This document shows, in pieces, positions 46,944 to 58,369 of a stretch of DNA of 64,000 nt. The notes under the pieces are model-generated. The model was not told the DNA's origin, did not search any database, and was given only the letters and a program-made list of their open reading frames with translations. Numbering within the stretch: position 1 is the first letter of the stretch; each line of letters starts with the position of its first letter. Origin of the DNA: Manihot esculenta (taxonomy: Eukaryota; Streptophyta; Magnoliopsida; Malpighiales; Euphorbiaceae); NCBI RefSeq assembly GCF_001659605.2, contig NC_035165.2, positions 12,272,445 to 12,336,444 on the forward strand. The letters are read 5' to 3'. A program made the translations under genes and the position numbers.

Positions 46944-47037
46944 ATTTTTTTTTTTTTGAAGTAAAGGTTGGGGGAGTCGAACCTTAGACCTCTCAAGGCT
47001 ACAAGGATGCACTTTCCACCATGCTAAGTCTCGGAGT
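46944..47037 (-). mobile_element. Short SINE-like (tRNA-derived) sequence
   Basis: On the minus strand an A-box-like TAGCATGGTGG (47016-47026) is followed about 33 nt later by a perfect B box GGTTCGACTCC (46973-46983), then a spacer and an A tail (T14 on plus, near 46944-46957). This is the internal RNA polymerase III promoter layout of tRNA-derived SINEs. It lacks a cloverleaf, so it is not a tRNA gene. No target duplication is evident, and the length (about 95 bp) is short for a full SINE. Confidence 0.65.
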
Positions 47038-47040
47038 GCA

Positions 47041-48179
47041 AATGAATGGATATTTAAAAGAATTATTTTTAAATTTAATAAAATTAAATTTTAAAAAATT
47101 AAAATATTAGATTTTAAAAAGGTATTTCGATCATTAATTCTATTATTACCGGTGTTTTTAATAGAAGGTAAAATCTCTAATTTAATAAAATAAAATTTTA
47201 AAAATTAAAATTTTAAATTTTTAAAATAAAAAAATAAATTCATTGATTAAACTATATTTCAAAAATAAAAAATAATTTTTCCAACTAAAAATAGACTTGC
47301 AGACGGAAAATTAAAATTTAGATAGAAAAATGGTGGCCGGTTACCAAATTGTTATATAATATAATAAAAGGGTAAAAAACCGAAACAAGCAATGTTAGGT
47401 TACCTTCCATTTTCCTTGATGCACATGCAATGCAGGGATTACCAGGTCATTAACAGATTTTAATTGCCCCTCCAATTCCACTTTATTACGAATAGAATAA
47501 CCCTAGATATTAAATTTAGATAAAAGCTAATTCACTTTAAAAATCCAGAAGAGTGCACAAAATTCTGTACATAAATTCTAATATAATATTAGTTTTTAAT
47601 AATAAAATATTTTTTATAACAAAATATTAATTTTATAATAAAATTTTATTTTGTAATTTTAAAAATGATTTACTATTATTATGTATTTAAAATACTATAT
47701 TTTGATATTTTAAATTAAAAATATTTTATTATTAAAAAATTATATTATATTAGATCATAACTTATTTAGTCTTTTGAATAAAAATACATTAATTTAATTA
47801 GCTCTTGAACAAAAATATGAAAATTTAATTAGATTTATTTTAAAAAAATCTAATTTTATACATGAACCTTATGATATGTAAGTTATGAAAAAATAAATTA
47901 AGACCATATTGACTAGAAATTGAATTTTAGAATAAAAGTACAAAGATAGGTTTCCCATCATTTTGTGAATTTCTTGATATCTATATGAATGGGAAGAAAT
48001 AAATTTAATACAAGATACTAAAACTAATTTCTAGTAATATTTAACAATATTAAAAAATAAAAATAAAATTTATTGATTAAATTATAAAAAAAAATTAATA
48101 ATAGATGGATAAAATAAATTATTAACGATCAATTAATTATATTTTGTGATTTAAAATATCAACTATTAGCGGTAAATAT
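47041..48179. other. AT-rich intergenic DNA
   Basis: Nothing recognisable on either strand beyond homopolymer runs and short chance frames. Confidence 0.6.
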
Positions 48180-48611
48180 TTTGTCGAATCAGTTAACCGA
48201 ATTAAACGAAATAAATTAAAAATTAAAATTTTAGTATTTATAAAAATCGAATCGAATTGATTTTGGTTAAAAATTAAATTGAATTGAACAGATCTGATTC
48301 AGTTCGAATTGATCAGTTTAAATTTTTAATAACTTTTTTATTTTTCACCCTTTATTTTTAATATTTTAAAATTTAATTATAATATTTTAATATAATCTCT
48401 CTATATTATTAAAAATAATATACTATCATCACTAATCGATTCGATTTAATTTTTTTCTCGTTAAAATCGTAGGAGTGAATTGCAATAACTAAAATTTTTT
48501 AAAATTAAAAAATAAATCAAATCAAAATAAATAAAAAATCGAATTAAAATTTTAAACTAATTTAATTCAATCAATTTTTTTAATTTAAATATAATACTTA
48601 ATAACCCTATC
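48180..48611. repeat. Decayed hAT-like MITE, relative of 36615-37084
   Basis: The order of motifs parallels the younger copy: tttagtatttataaaaatcg, gaattgattttggttaaaaa, gttcgaattgatcagttt, tctctatattattaaaaata, cactaatcgattcga, then a tail near aatacttaataaccct. Termini are worn (aaccct inverse still visible) and no duplication can be read. It is clearly older than its relatives. Confidence 0.7.
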
Positions 48612-49554
48612 AACTATTACATTACTAACAATTTACGGATAAACTAATTTCTAATACTATTTTAGAAAAAATGGAAAAACAATATAATTAAATTATTAAA
48701 AAAATAATTAGTAAAATAAATTACTTACTCTTTATTGATTATATTTAATAATATAAAATATTGACCGTTTATTAATAAAATTTTATAATTTTTTTTTTAT
48801 TTTTTTAGTGTTACTATAATTAAAAATAATCATTGAAGGTCTCACATCAAAAAGATCCGTTACGTTTAAGGGGCTAAATGACCCTTTATAGTTGACGACG
48901 TGGCTCTCTTAATCATCCTTTGACTAGGGATGCATGGTTATTATGGAAAAATAATAAAATTAAAATCAAAGACTCGTTTATGCGTGTAAAAATAATTTTA
49001 AGAAAGTTATTTTCTTAAAAAAATTATTTTAATTGTATAATCGTAAATATTAAAAGATTCATGTATAGAAAATTCATTAGTACTAGTAAAAGTAAAATTC
49101 TCAAAAAAATCTAAAAAATAGCTTTCTCTTTAGAAAAATATTTTTCTTAATAATAATTTAATTTTTATTAAATTATCGTATTAAATATCTCAGAGAGGTA
49201 AAATAAATGTGTTTATTATTAAAAAATATATATAATGAACTGTATCCTTTGAAATTTCTGATAAGTCAAGCTTTTAAGAGGTAAAGTTTATGCAAGTGAG
49301 CCTAAAAGATGATTTAAGAGTCATATAACTCATTTTGCCTTAAAAGTCATGCAAGTGTATGAAAAGGACTTCAATGACCTTGTCAATTGCTATCACTTAG
49401 AATATCAACTGAAAATGGCCCTTTTGAGAGTGCTATTATCTTATTTTATTTTACTTTTATTTATTTATAATCAATATTGATATATATCAATTCTAGTTGT
49501 ATATATTGAATGTTTTAAAGATAATTTTTAAAGTATATTGCTTATATAAAGTTA

Positions 49555-49795
49555 AAATAATTGAAAATTTTATTATTTAGATGGAAAAATTTATTAGTTA
49601 ATTTTTTTATTTTAAAAAATATATTAAAATATTTTTAATATTTTAAAAAATTTAATAATTAATCTCTTTATTAATTTTATTCGTTAAATATTATAAAAAA
49701 ATTTAAAATGTTCCTAATGTGATTTTGTGAACCGGTTAATTACTAAAATTTTAAAAAATTTAAAAAAAGTCACTAATAAATTTTTTAAAAATAAA
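49555..49795. repeat. Fold-back MITE, older copy
   Basis: It contains the phrases ttattagttaatttttttat, ttaaaaaatatattaaaata and aattaatctctttattaatt, shared in the same order with the arms of the element at 52690-53085. Inverted phrases follow (ttactaaaattttaaaaaat). The ends are unclear. Confidence 0.55.
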
Positions 49796-50369
49796 TGTTT
49801 TTTATTTTTATTATTGCAAAAAACGAAATCGTTTGTCTAAGTTGAATTATTGCAAATCACAAATCAACCAAATGTATGATATTTAATAGTACCAACACAA
49901 AATGACAATCGAAAAATCTTAGAATAATTCTAAGAGATTGAGAATGTGGGAGATTTTGAGTGCTAACTCTTTACTTTTCCTATAAATTTTAGAGATTCTC
50001 AAAAAGAATTTCTACCAAGAGTAGATACAGTTAATTATGTCCTTTTATACTCAAAGCCTATAGTTTTAGTATAACAATATTTATTTATTTATTTATTTAA
50101 TTAAATAAATAAATTATAACTATGATCCAAAATTTTAATAAATAATCCATATAAATTTTAAACAATTTTAATTAAGTTCCTACTTAATTAGATCAAAATC
50201 CTAATTCTTTCAAATTATAATTTTATACTAATGTCAATTTATATGCAATTAAGTCCCACTCGATTTAACTTCTCATTTTATTTTTTCATGTAATTCTTTA
50301 TATGTGACCCATTAAATTTTAAATATATTGACAATAAATATAATTAATTAATTAATTAATTTAACAGTT

Positions 50370-50990
50370 AAAACATCGTCTGAGAGGGCATACTCCCGAT
50401 CAAAATCAGACATAGAACCAGCCACTCTTGCAACTGTATGAGCAACTTAGTTCGCTAATCTCCTAACAAAAGCAAACAAAACATACTGCTGCTCATGAAG
50501 AACCTTACAATCATTAATCATGAACTCAAAATATGAAGAAACAGTGTGTGGAGAATTCAAAGCGTTAACAATCAGCTCACAATCCGTTTCCACACAAATT
50601 GAAAAATAATTTTTAGACCTCAACCAGCTCAATGCCTCCCTAAAACATAACACTTCACCTAATAGAGAATCCATTAAACCAGGCACGACCATAAGTTGAC
50701 CTTCATAATAGTACCCAATGAATTTCAGATTACCATTCTCAACCCATATGAACCATTAGCCTGTACTGAAATATCTATATTGCATTTATACTGTCCAAGG
50801 GGAGGAGGTTGCCAAACTGCTGCAGCTAATGGTTTAGTACCAGAATTTGAATCTCTAAACATCATTATGGTATGTCCAGAAGCTCCATATCAACATAGAA
50901 ACCTCTTCACGCCGAGACATAGGCAAAGAAGAAAGAACATAAGACAACATAGTGTTGAGAGAGCTCATAATAATTTGATAACCTATAAGA
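50370..50990 (-). pseudogene. RNase H-like (RVT_3) pseudogene
   Basis: The minus strand reads QPPPLGQYKCNIDISVQANG (about 50822-50765). After a TGA and a frameshift it continues GLMDSLLGEVLCFREALSWL, VETDCELIVNALNSP, FAFVRRLAN and, past a stop at 50447, VAHTVARVAG. These are the successive blocks of the plant reverse-transcriptase-like RNase H domain: first Asp in CNIDIS, Glu in LGEVLCFREAL, Asp in ETDCELI, and the RRLAN-VAH-LA end. Such domains occur in LINE tails and as short host paralogues. No RT is next to it. The stop and frameshift make it non-functional. Confidence 0.75.
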
Positions 50991-50999
50991 CTTTGTTTT

Positions 51000-51695
51000 T
51001 TGTTTAGATTATATTATTTTTTTATTTTAATAATTAAATAATTTACTTGTATACAAAAATTTTAAACATTTATATAACTATAAATTAATACCTTAAAAGT
51101 TAAAAATAAGTTTTTTTACTAGAAAGCTTGCTTGAAGTCCTAACACCATTGTTGGAGCTTATCTCTATTAGTAAACTAGACTTTTGTTGGCACAATATTT
51201 CTAGAATCATATTGTATAAAATCATATTGCATCACAATGTTATTTTAGTAATTATATTAATTTATTGACATCAAACAATAAATTTTGAAAAACACATTAA
51301 TTCAATAGTACTACTATATTTGTGGAAATTATACAAAAAATTAATAATATTTAGTTTAATATTAAAAATGTTCCAAATAATTTTTTATTATTGAAACGTT
51401 GTTTAGAAGATTTATAAACAAAATGGATGAGTATGCATATGAAAAGTATTAAACTCTTTGTTGATTGTTCCTCATAAAATGTACATAAAAATGGATGACA
51501 TGCATACAAAAAATAATAAATTTATAATTCAAGTTGCTATGCTTAAGCCTTTATGCTCACTACAAATCAATTGCTATGATATTCATTATCGAAAAAAGTT
51601 AGCTCATAAACATAGTAATTCAATATCTTTATATTTATAAGATGACAGTAAAAGTATATATTGAATTACTGGATTATTAACATAATTAATATTAA
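51000..51695. other. AT-rich intergenic DNA
   Basis: No supported gene or RNA. A weak open frame at 51458-51640 has no recognisable features. Confidence 0.55.
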
Positions 51696-51699
51696 TAAT

Positions 51700-52130
51700 T
51701 GATATTGCAGAGATTATATTGATGATATGGTCGGAAAAGAGCAATGCTATAATTGACTTAGATTTACAAAAAAGAGAACGTGAGGCGGTGGGTGTCTATA
51801 GGCGTAATGGGAATACGTTGAATTGTGCTTGATAAAGGTAATTTTGTACTGAGGTATGTTCTATTCATGAGAGAGCGAGTTTTGATGATAAATGGGAGTT
51901 TTGAAATGTTTGAATTTTTTTTTTTCAGATGGGACCATATTTTCCACTTACCGTCAGAATGGAGATATGCTGGATTGTACTTGATAATATTAACTTTATA
52001 CCGAGACTCGTCCTATCCAAAAAAGTCTTGATGATAAACTGGATTTTTGAAATGTCTGAATCTTTTTTTTAGGACCGTATTTTTCACCTATCAAATTCGT
52101 ACCGCATGATTCTGTCAATACTCATATTAT
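51700..52130 (-). repeat. LTR fragment related to E6, with internal duplication
   Basis: It starts tgatattgcagagattatat, like the E6 LTR start, followed by ttgatgatatggtcggaa and ggcgtaatgggaat...ttgtgcttgataa...tgtactgagg, all with counterparts in the E6 LTRs. The segment from aatgg-aatacgttg to gatgataaa is repeated once (about 51806-51915 and 51957-52060). The right end is not clear. It is probably a solo LTR or truncated copy of a sister family. Confidence 0.65.
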
Positions 52131-52139
52131 TTCATACTT

Positions 52140-52689
52140 GCAATAAAATTAAAAAAGAAAATAAGAATAACATAAGGCATCCGAAAATTTTATCTGTTAT
52201 ATAGAACATAGATGACTACTAAATGCACATGAGAGTTGAGGTAGGGTGGGTCAAAGCTATCATTGATCTGTTGAATACATCATAATATGTCCAGTACAAG
52301 GGTTAAATAACATGGACGTTCGTAGCCATACTTGCATAGATTATCCAATTGGAACAATAGATCCAATATTTTATGTTAATGGAATTAAAGCCACCATAAG
52401 CAATGTTCTTTCCACTACAACATAATTAATCTTGCACCATGAAAATAGAGTAATTCTTCATCAAATAGGTTTTAGATATGAAATTAAAGTAGAGGAAAAA
52501 AATCGCGTTTGACATTTTGAAGAACTTAGTTTTCTTTATAGAAAGTACAACGAATAGCTCTCATCATTTTGTTAGTTAACCTCTATTTCTCATAGACTTA
52601 ACTTTCTCAATCTCTATAAATATTTCATATTATTTTTATAGGCTCCATATATGATTATGAATGAAGTTAATAAATCCCCAATAATAAAA
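52140..52689. other. Unassigned intergenic DNA
   Basis: Somewhat less AT-rich than its surroundings but with no ORF over 60 codons and no domain match I can make. Confidence 0.5.
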
Positions 52690-53085
52690 ATAAAAAAAAT
52701 ATTATTTAATCCTTATAATATATAGAGAAACTCACTAGTTAGTCTCTCGGTTTCAAAAAATACATTAAAACACTCCTAATATTTTAAAAAATTTACTAGT
52801 TAACCTCTCCATTAATTTTATCGTTAAGTATTTTATTATTTAGTTTTTATAGTTTTAAAAAACTTATTAGTTAATCTATTAAATTTTTAAAAAGTTTACT
52901 AATTAGTCTTTTGGTATTAGGAGTATTTTAAACTTTTTTATAATATTTAATAGCTAAAACTAACAGAATGATAAATTAGTAGATTTCTTAAAATATTAAG
53001 AATATTTTAATATATTTTTTAAAATCAATAAACGAACTAATGAATTTTTTCATATTATAGAGATTAAATAATAATTTTTTATAAA
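52690..53085. mobile_element. Fold-back MITE with long inverted arms
   Basis: The left arm (about 52690-52835) and right arm (about 52930-53085) are imperfect reverse complements over roughly 140 bp. tatttaatccttataatata pairs with the inverse of tatagagattaaataata, and aaaatacattaaaacactcc with the inverse of agaatattttaatatattt. The spacer is short and there is no coding capacity. A related copy lies at 49555. The family and target duplication are not clear. Confidence 0.75.
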
Positions 53086-53252
53086 AATATAACTTGTAAC
53101 TGTATGATTGTTGAAGAGTCAAAAAGGAATGAAAGAGCAAGGTTGAAACCGTAGGAAAATGGAAAGTAAAGAAAAGTTATAATTGAAAATCGTTTCAAAG
53201 GAATTAGCATAGAGATGGAGAACCTATTCTCTTCATCTACAATGTCACTCGG

Positions 53253-53301
53253 CCACTTGGTGATATTCTTTTTTTTGAAAGCAACCACTTGGTGATATTC
53301 T
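53253..53301 (-). mobile_element. Minimal retroposed insert flanked by a 17-bp duplication
   Basis: The 17-mer ccacttggtgatattct occurs at 53253-53269 and 53285-53301. Between them is only tttttttgaaagcaa, which on the minus strand is eight bases followed by an A7 tail. This is the expected scar of LINE-driven insertion of an extremely 5'-truncated copy. Confidence 0.7.
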
Positions 53302-53929
53302 ATCGACCTCTTTTAAAGTTAAGCTTTATAACATTTATTTATGTTGATATAGATGCCATATTAGTGTAATTAAAAAGCTAAATATATTTTGTCTATTTAA
53401 ATTCTAAAAAATTCAAAACATAACAAAATTTTCATTCTTTATCAATTTTTTGAAAAATAAAATCTAACAACCCAGTGCAACTTTTTTTTCTTCGATTTAA
53501 ATATGAATTAAAATGAAAATATTTATTTTAACAAATTTAAAATAATAACAAAACTTCATCAATTTTTTTTAAAAAAATCATTAATAAAATATTTTATCAA
53601 TTTTTTTCCTTAACTAACTTTGGATCACTTTTGTTTACTTCAAATTTGAAGTAGGAACGCTAGCCAAATGATTTAATATATTTGGATCACATTAAATTTG
53701 TCTTTTATATATATATATATATATTTAAGAAAACGATGAATGATCTTAATTAGGAGGGATTTGAACTAAATATACAGGTACAACATTTTAAGAATTTTTT
53801 TTTCTTTTTTCCTATCCATATATATTTATACGAGATAAGTTTTATATATAAAAAAAGGCAGTGCCAAAATAAAATATTTTTGGCATTTTTTTTATAAATA
53901 ATTAGCACCAAATAAATAAATTTAAGGAA
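53302..53929. other. AT-rich intergenic DNA with an AT microsatellite
   Basis: An (AT)n run lies at about 53706-53726. Nothing else is recognised up to the target duplication of E6. Confidence 0.6.
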
Positions 53930-53934
53930 ATGGG

Positions 53935-54486
53935 TGATTTGCTGACATTAGATTGATGACGTGACCGGAATAAAACTGTGCCGCGATTGGTCAGAAACCT
54001 GCAAAAGAGACAACATGAGGTGATGGTGTGTTCCCACGGCAGCCACTCCGATACTCAAGTCACTATTTAGACGAGTAGAAAAAGTGTAAGGAATTGCATA
54101 GAACTTTAGTATTTGAGAATACCGTATCTTGGTCTCTATAGTTCTTTTAGATTTATACTATAAAAGATTGAGATGAATATGGTATTTTTCTGATAATCCA
54201 GTGGTAATGTGGCTGTTTGCTTGATAGGAAAAATCGCCAACTATTAGGTAAAAATCCCGCGATCATTGACGTAATGGAGATATACCGAGTTGCACTTGAT
54301 AACCGTAAATTTATACTGAGACTTGACTTTGAAGGGTGAGTCTTTTGGTGATACCCAGGTGCTATGCTGTCCGGATCTCCTTAGCTCGGGATGGGCTGCA
54401 TCTCCTACTTACCTAATCCCTCCCACGTGGATCTGTCTTATGTTGACAGCTCATGGCTCACTTTGAGCTATTGTTATGTAGCATCA
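53935..54486 (-). repeat. E6 3' LTR, 552 bp
   Basis: It begins tgatttgctgacatta and ends tgtagcatca. The polypurine-type DNA (minus agggggacctc) lies directly inside it at 54487-54497. Confidence 0.92.
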
Positions 54487-54639
54487 GAGGTCCCCCTACT
54501 GGTCTTTGATTCTTTAGATTCGAAGGTGATGTTTCATCTTATTGGCCATGTGGCGTCACTTGACTGTTTGCATCTTTTGCCTTGGTAGTATTGGCATCCT
54601 TATTTTCTGATACATATTAAAGGCTTTTGCTGGCTACGC

Positions 54640-54720
54640 CTCTATATAAGAACCCTTTTTCTTTTCTGTGTTTGGCAACTGTTGTTTAAGGGAAACATGG
54701 AGTGGGGCATCTTCTTTCTT
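54640..54720 (+). promoter_or_regulatory. Opposite-strand TATA box near the E6 3' LTR
   Basis: gcctctatataagaaccc (about 54636-54653) reads as a good plus-strand TATA box, followed about 45 bp later by aaacatgg at 54692-54699. The frame stops after 16 codons. In Tat elements with antisense ORFs, a promoter would be expected here. I infer the start of a decayed antisense unit whose ORF is lost. 54720-55370 shows no further coding signal I can support. Confidence 0.4.
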
Positions 54721-55377
54721 CTTCCTTTTGAGGATAACCAGATCTAGGTAGAGGATGTCATCGTGGTCTATGAAGAGTAGCTGAAGGTGAATTTTTGTGA
54801 AGGTGTAGGCATATTGCTGGAGATTGCACCCTGCCCAACTATAATGCCTATTTGGTGTTGTGATCCTTGGGCCTTGCGATTGTACTTCTTGGCGTTGAGA
54901 GTTGCAACTAGCCCGATTATAACGTTCTTTCAGTGTCACGACCCTAATGAGAAGGGATGATTGTGCAAGACTGATTCTGAGGGTAAGGCTAGGAAGGCAG
55001 TTGGGGAGCCAATTCTTCGCATGGCCTTTTAGATGGTGTCTTCCTATAGGATTAAATTCTGAGTGTTCTAATGTAATAGAGATTTTATTTGAGTCCTTTT
55101 TACCTCCTTATAATCTTTGGTAATGAAAATGCTTATTTTGCTTTTTGGCAGCAAAGATGCATTTACCTGTGAGTTTTAACTCGTAAGATTTTTAGTAAAA
55201 TAGAGTAAATACTTGAAAATGTGGGCTGGTGGATCCTACTATGTATGTAATAAGTGGCCTTTAATTCTTGTTTGTCCTTGTTTGGAAGGTCTGCCTTATC
55301 TTTTAATGGTTTTCCTCTCATTCTTTAGGGGTCAGTATACCCCCTTCTCAGCTCTCTTGGTGTAGGTGACCTTTTTT

Positions 55378-55875
55378 TCGGGACCAAGGTCCGAATGGTC
55401 TGTAGAAAACTATCTTGTGACCTGACATGGCGAAAAACTATCTCGTGGCCTTGATTAATGCGACCAACGCCCAAGTGGTCTGGCGAAAACCGCCTTATGA
55501 CTTGTCCTGGTAAAAACTGCTTGTGGCCTTTATTAGTGGGACCAACACTCGAGTGGTCTGACGAAAATCGCTTTGTGATCTAGTCTAGTGAAAAACTGCA
55601 TAGTGGCCTTGATTAATGGGACCAACGCTCAAGTGGTCTGCCAAAAATCGCCTTGTGACCTGACCTGGTGAAAAGTTGCCTTGTGGCCTTGATTAATGGG
55701 ACTAATGCCCAAGTGGTCTTGGCAAAATCATCTTATAACTAGGCCTAGTGAAAACAGTCTTGTGGCCTTGATTAATGGGAATGACGCCCAAATGGTCTGG
55801 CGGAAACCGCCTTGTGACCTAGCCTGGCAAAAAACTGCCTCTTGGCCAATGGGACCAACGCTCGAATGGTCTATT
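55378..55875. repeat. 81-bp tandem repeats of E6, about 6 units
   Basis: Units begin gaccaacgcccaagtggtct and carry gccttgtgacctg...ccttgtggccttgattaatggg. Starts lie near 55380, 55460, 55541, 55620, 55700, 55779 and 55850 (partial). They sit between integrase and the 3' LTR, the same relative place as the E5 arrays. Confidence 0.9.
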
Positions 55876-55979
55876 CTTTAGTATTTCTTTTAGAAAGGCA
55901 ATCCATTATTCCTCGTTGCTAAAATACTCACCATATAAAAATAACCTCGTTAATTCATTATTGATAAAATTTTTTCAAA

Positions 55980-57180
55980 TTACAAATACTCCATGCATGG
56001 GATAACTTGACCATTTAGCTTGGCTAGCTTATAGGATCCAGGATGAATAACCTTTGAGATCTTAAATGGTCATTTTCAATTTTCATCCAGCTTAATGGGT
56101 CCGACATTATTACCTATTACGTCTGCTCTTTTGAGGACTAAGTCTCCCACATTGAAGGCTCTCGTCCTGACTTTGTCGTTGAATATTCTAGATATTTTGT
56201 TCCTGTAAGCCGCCATTCTTATCGCGGTCTTTTTCCACAAGAATTTGGCTTGGTCCAAATTAAAATGCATCTCCTTAGGATGTCCTGAAACTTTAGGATA
56301 TTGTGTCCTGAAGCTGCTCACTTGTATTTCCACGGGGATGACCTTTCTGCCCTATATACAAGGGAAAAAGGGAGTTTCTCTAGTAGCTGTTCTGGTGGTA
56401 GTCCTGTACGCCCATAGTATGTGAGGTAATTCTTCGGGCTAATTGCCTTTGGCTCAATTGAATCTTTTCTTTAGCCCCTGTAATATAATTCTGTTTGTGA
56501 ATTCTGTCATACGATTGGATCAGGGGTGGGAGGCTAAGCTAAACCTCAAATCAATCTCCCATTTTTTACAAAGTCTTTAAGCCTGATGCTTGCAAACTGA
56601 GTTCTATTATCGGTAATCATTATTTTAGGTATTTTGAATCGGGTGAATATATTTTTGCTGACAAAAGAGATACTTGCTGGGTAGTAATGGACTATACTGC
56701 CTCGGCTTTTGTCCATTTACTAAAGTGATCTACTGCCATAATAATAAACTTTCTTGACCTGAACGCCTTCGAGAAAGGGCCAAGGATATATATCCCCCAC
56801 TAAAAGAAAGGCCAGGGACTTCCAATGGCCACTTGCATTTTTCCTGGTGTCCTTGGGATGTTTGCGTGTACCTAGCACACTTCGACGCCTCTGGATAAGT
56901 TGCTTCGCATCCTGCATTATCATTGGCCAATAGTATCCTTATTTAAATGCTTTCTGGACAATTGTTCGAGCTCCTTCATGACTCCTGCAATCACCTTCAT
57001 GGATATATTTTAGGATTTCTTGTCCTTCCTCTTCTATAACACATCGCAACCATGGAGGACCTTCTATATAACCAACCATCAATTAGTGCGTACTTAGAAG
57101 ACTTTCTTATTACCTGTTTGGCTAATAACTCGTCAGCTGGAAGATCATCTTGTGTCATGAATTTGTATACGAGCGTCATC
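55980..57180 (-). pseudogene. E6 integrase, broken
   Basis: The N-terminal part is a frame at 57179-56997 (LPADELLAKQVIRKSSKYAL, IDGWLYRRS). Next come a zinc-finger-like HEGDCRSHEGA and a block like AFK-GYYWPMIMQDAKQLIQ. The core has GDIYPWPF for the first Asp (as GDIYP) and ITDNRTQFAS for the second. The C-terminal part at 56333-56076 includes AAYRNKISRIFNDKVRTRAF and NVGDLVLKRADV. Many stops and shifts separate these blocks. The normal Tat order (integrase after the second RNase H) is kept. Confidence 0.85.
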
Positions 57181-57299
57181 TATGATTTCCTTTCTTCTAT
57201 GGAGAAAGACTCTTCCATTTTTATCACTGAAGTATGCAATTCTTCAAACTAGAATGGTTGGGTTAAGTACTGTTCACCTGCCACTGCCATCTTGGCAAA

Positions 57300-58140
57300 T
57301 AGATCTGCCTCTTCATTGTTACTCTAGCTACTTGGTGAAATTCGCAGCTGCTTTGTCCGTTCTTGATTTCCTTCATTATGGATTCGACCTTTTCCTCCTA
57401 TTTGATAAGGTTCGATTCTCGAACCTTAAATTGTCCTTGAAACTAGTTGACAACCAATCGTGAGTCACTAAAAATGATTGATTTTGTGATACCTAGCTCA
57501 TGGACGATTCTTAGGGTCATTATTATTGCCTCGTATTTAGCTATGTTGTTGGTGGCTTTGAAAGCGAGTTTCGCCGCATACCGAAACTTTATGCCGGTTT
57601 GGGACTACAAAAAGATCCCGATTCCTGCACCCCGGCCCTGCAAGCTTCATCTACCCAAACTTTTCATTCTTCTATGGTTGCTTCAGAGGACTCCAAGAGT
57701 TCCAGCAGTGAAGTCATCTCTGTCACAAATTCAGCTAGGACTTGAGCCTTCATTGCCTTTCTAAGAACATACTTGATATTGTAGGATGATAATATTACCA
57801 CCTAGGTGGACAACTGTCCTGATAGTTCCAATTTATGCAAAATCTTTCGCAAGGGATAATCATTTTTGAATTTTATGGTGTGTGACTAAAGTACGGCCTC
57901 AACTTTGTAACTGACATGAGTACTGCAAACGCCAATTTTTCAAGAGGAGGATAATTCAACTCTGCCCTTTTCAGAACTTGGATGGCGTAATATATTAGGC
58001 TTTTTTCCACATTGCTCTCATGAATGAGCACCGAGCAAACTGTTTCCTGCATCATAGATAAATATAAGAACAAAACTTCGCCTTCGACAGGCGGGCTTAG
58101 CAATGGAGGAGAGGATAAAAAGTTTTTAATTTTTCAAAGG
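57300..58140 (-). pseudogene. E6 RNase H and additional RNase H, broken
   Basis: The frame at 58103-57873 carries the RT-linked RNase H (LSPPVEGEVLFLYLSMMQET, ALIYY-like, YPPLEKLAFAVLMSVTKLRP). A second RNase H follows at about 57600-57420, read as AFKATNNIAKYEAIIMTLRI, VHELGITKSIIFSDSRLVVN and QFQGQFKVRE. The second domain, acquired in addition to the original RNase H, is the hallmark of Tat elements. Frames are interrupted by stops throughout. Confidence 0.82.
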
Positions 58141-58369
58141 CCTCTGTGCATTCTTTTCCCCACTCAAATTTACTTTTGTCTTTCAAGGCTTTGAAGAATG
58201 GGAGACACCTTCTGGCTGAACAGGATATGAATCAGCCCAGGGCAGTGACTCGCCCATTTAGCTTCTGCATCTTGTTGATGGTCTTGGGTGCTTTTATATT
58301 TTGGATAGCGCTGATATTCTCTAGATTTGCCTCTATGCCCCTTTTTGAGATGATATATCTTAGGAATTT

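Noticed and set aside
46944..47037. Functional tRNA gene
   Set aside because: A and B boxes are present but there is no acceptor stem, anticodon arm or cloverleaf, and an A tail follows.
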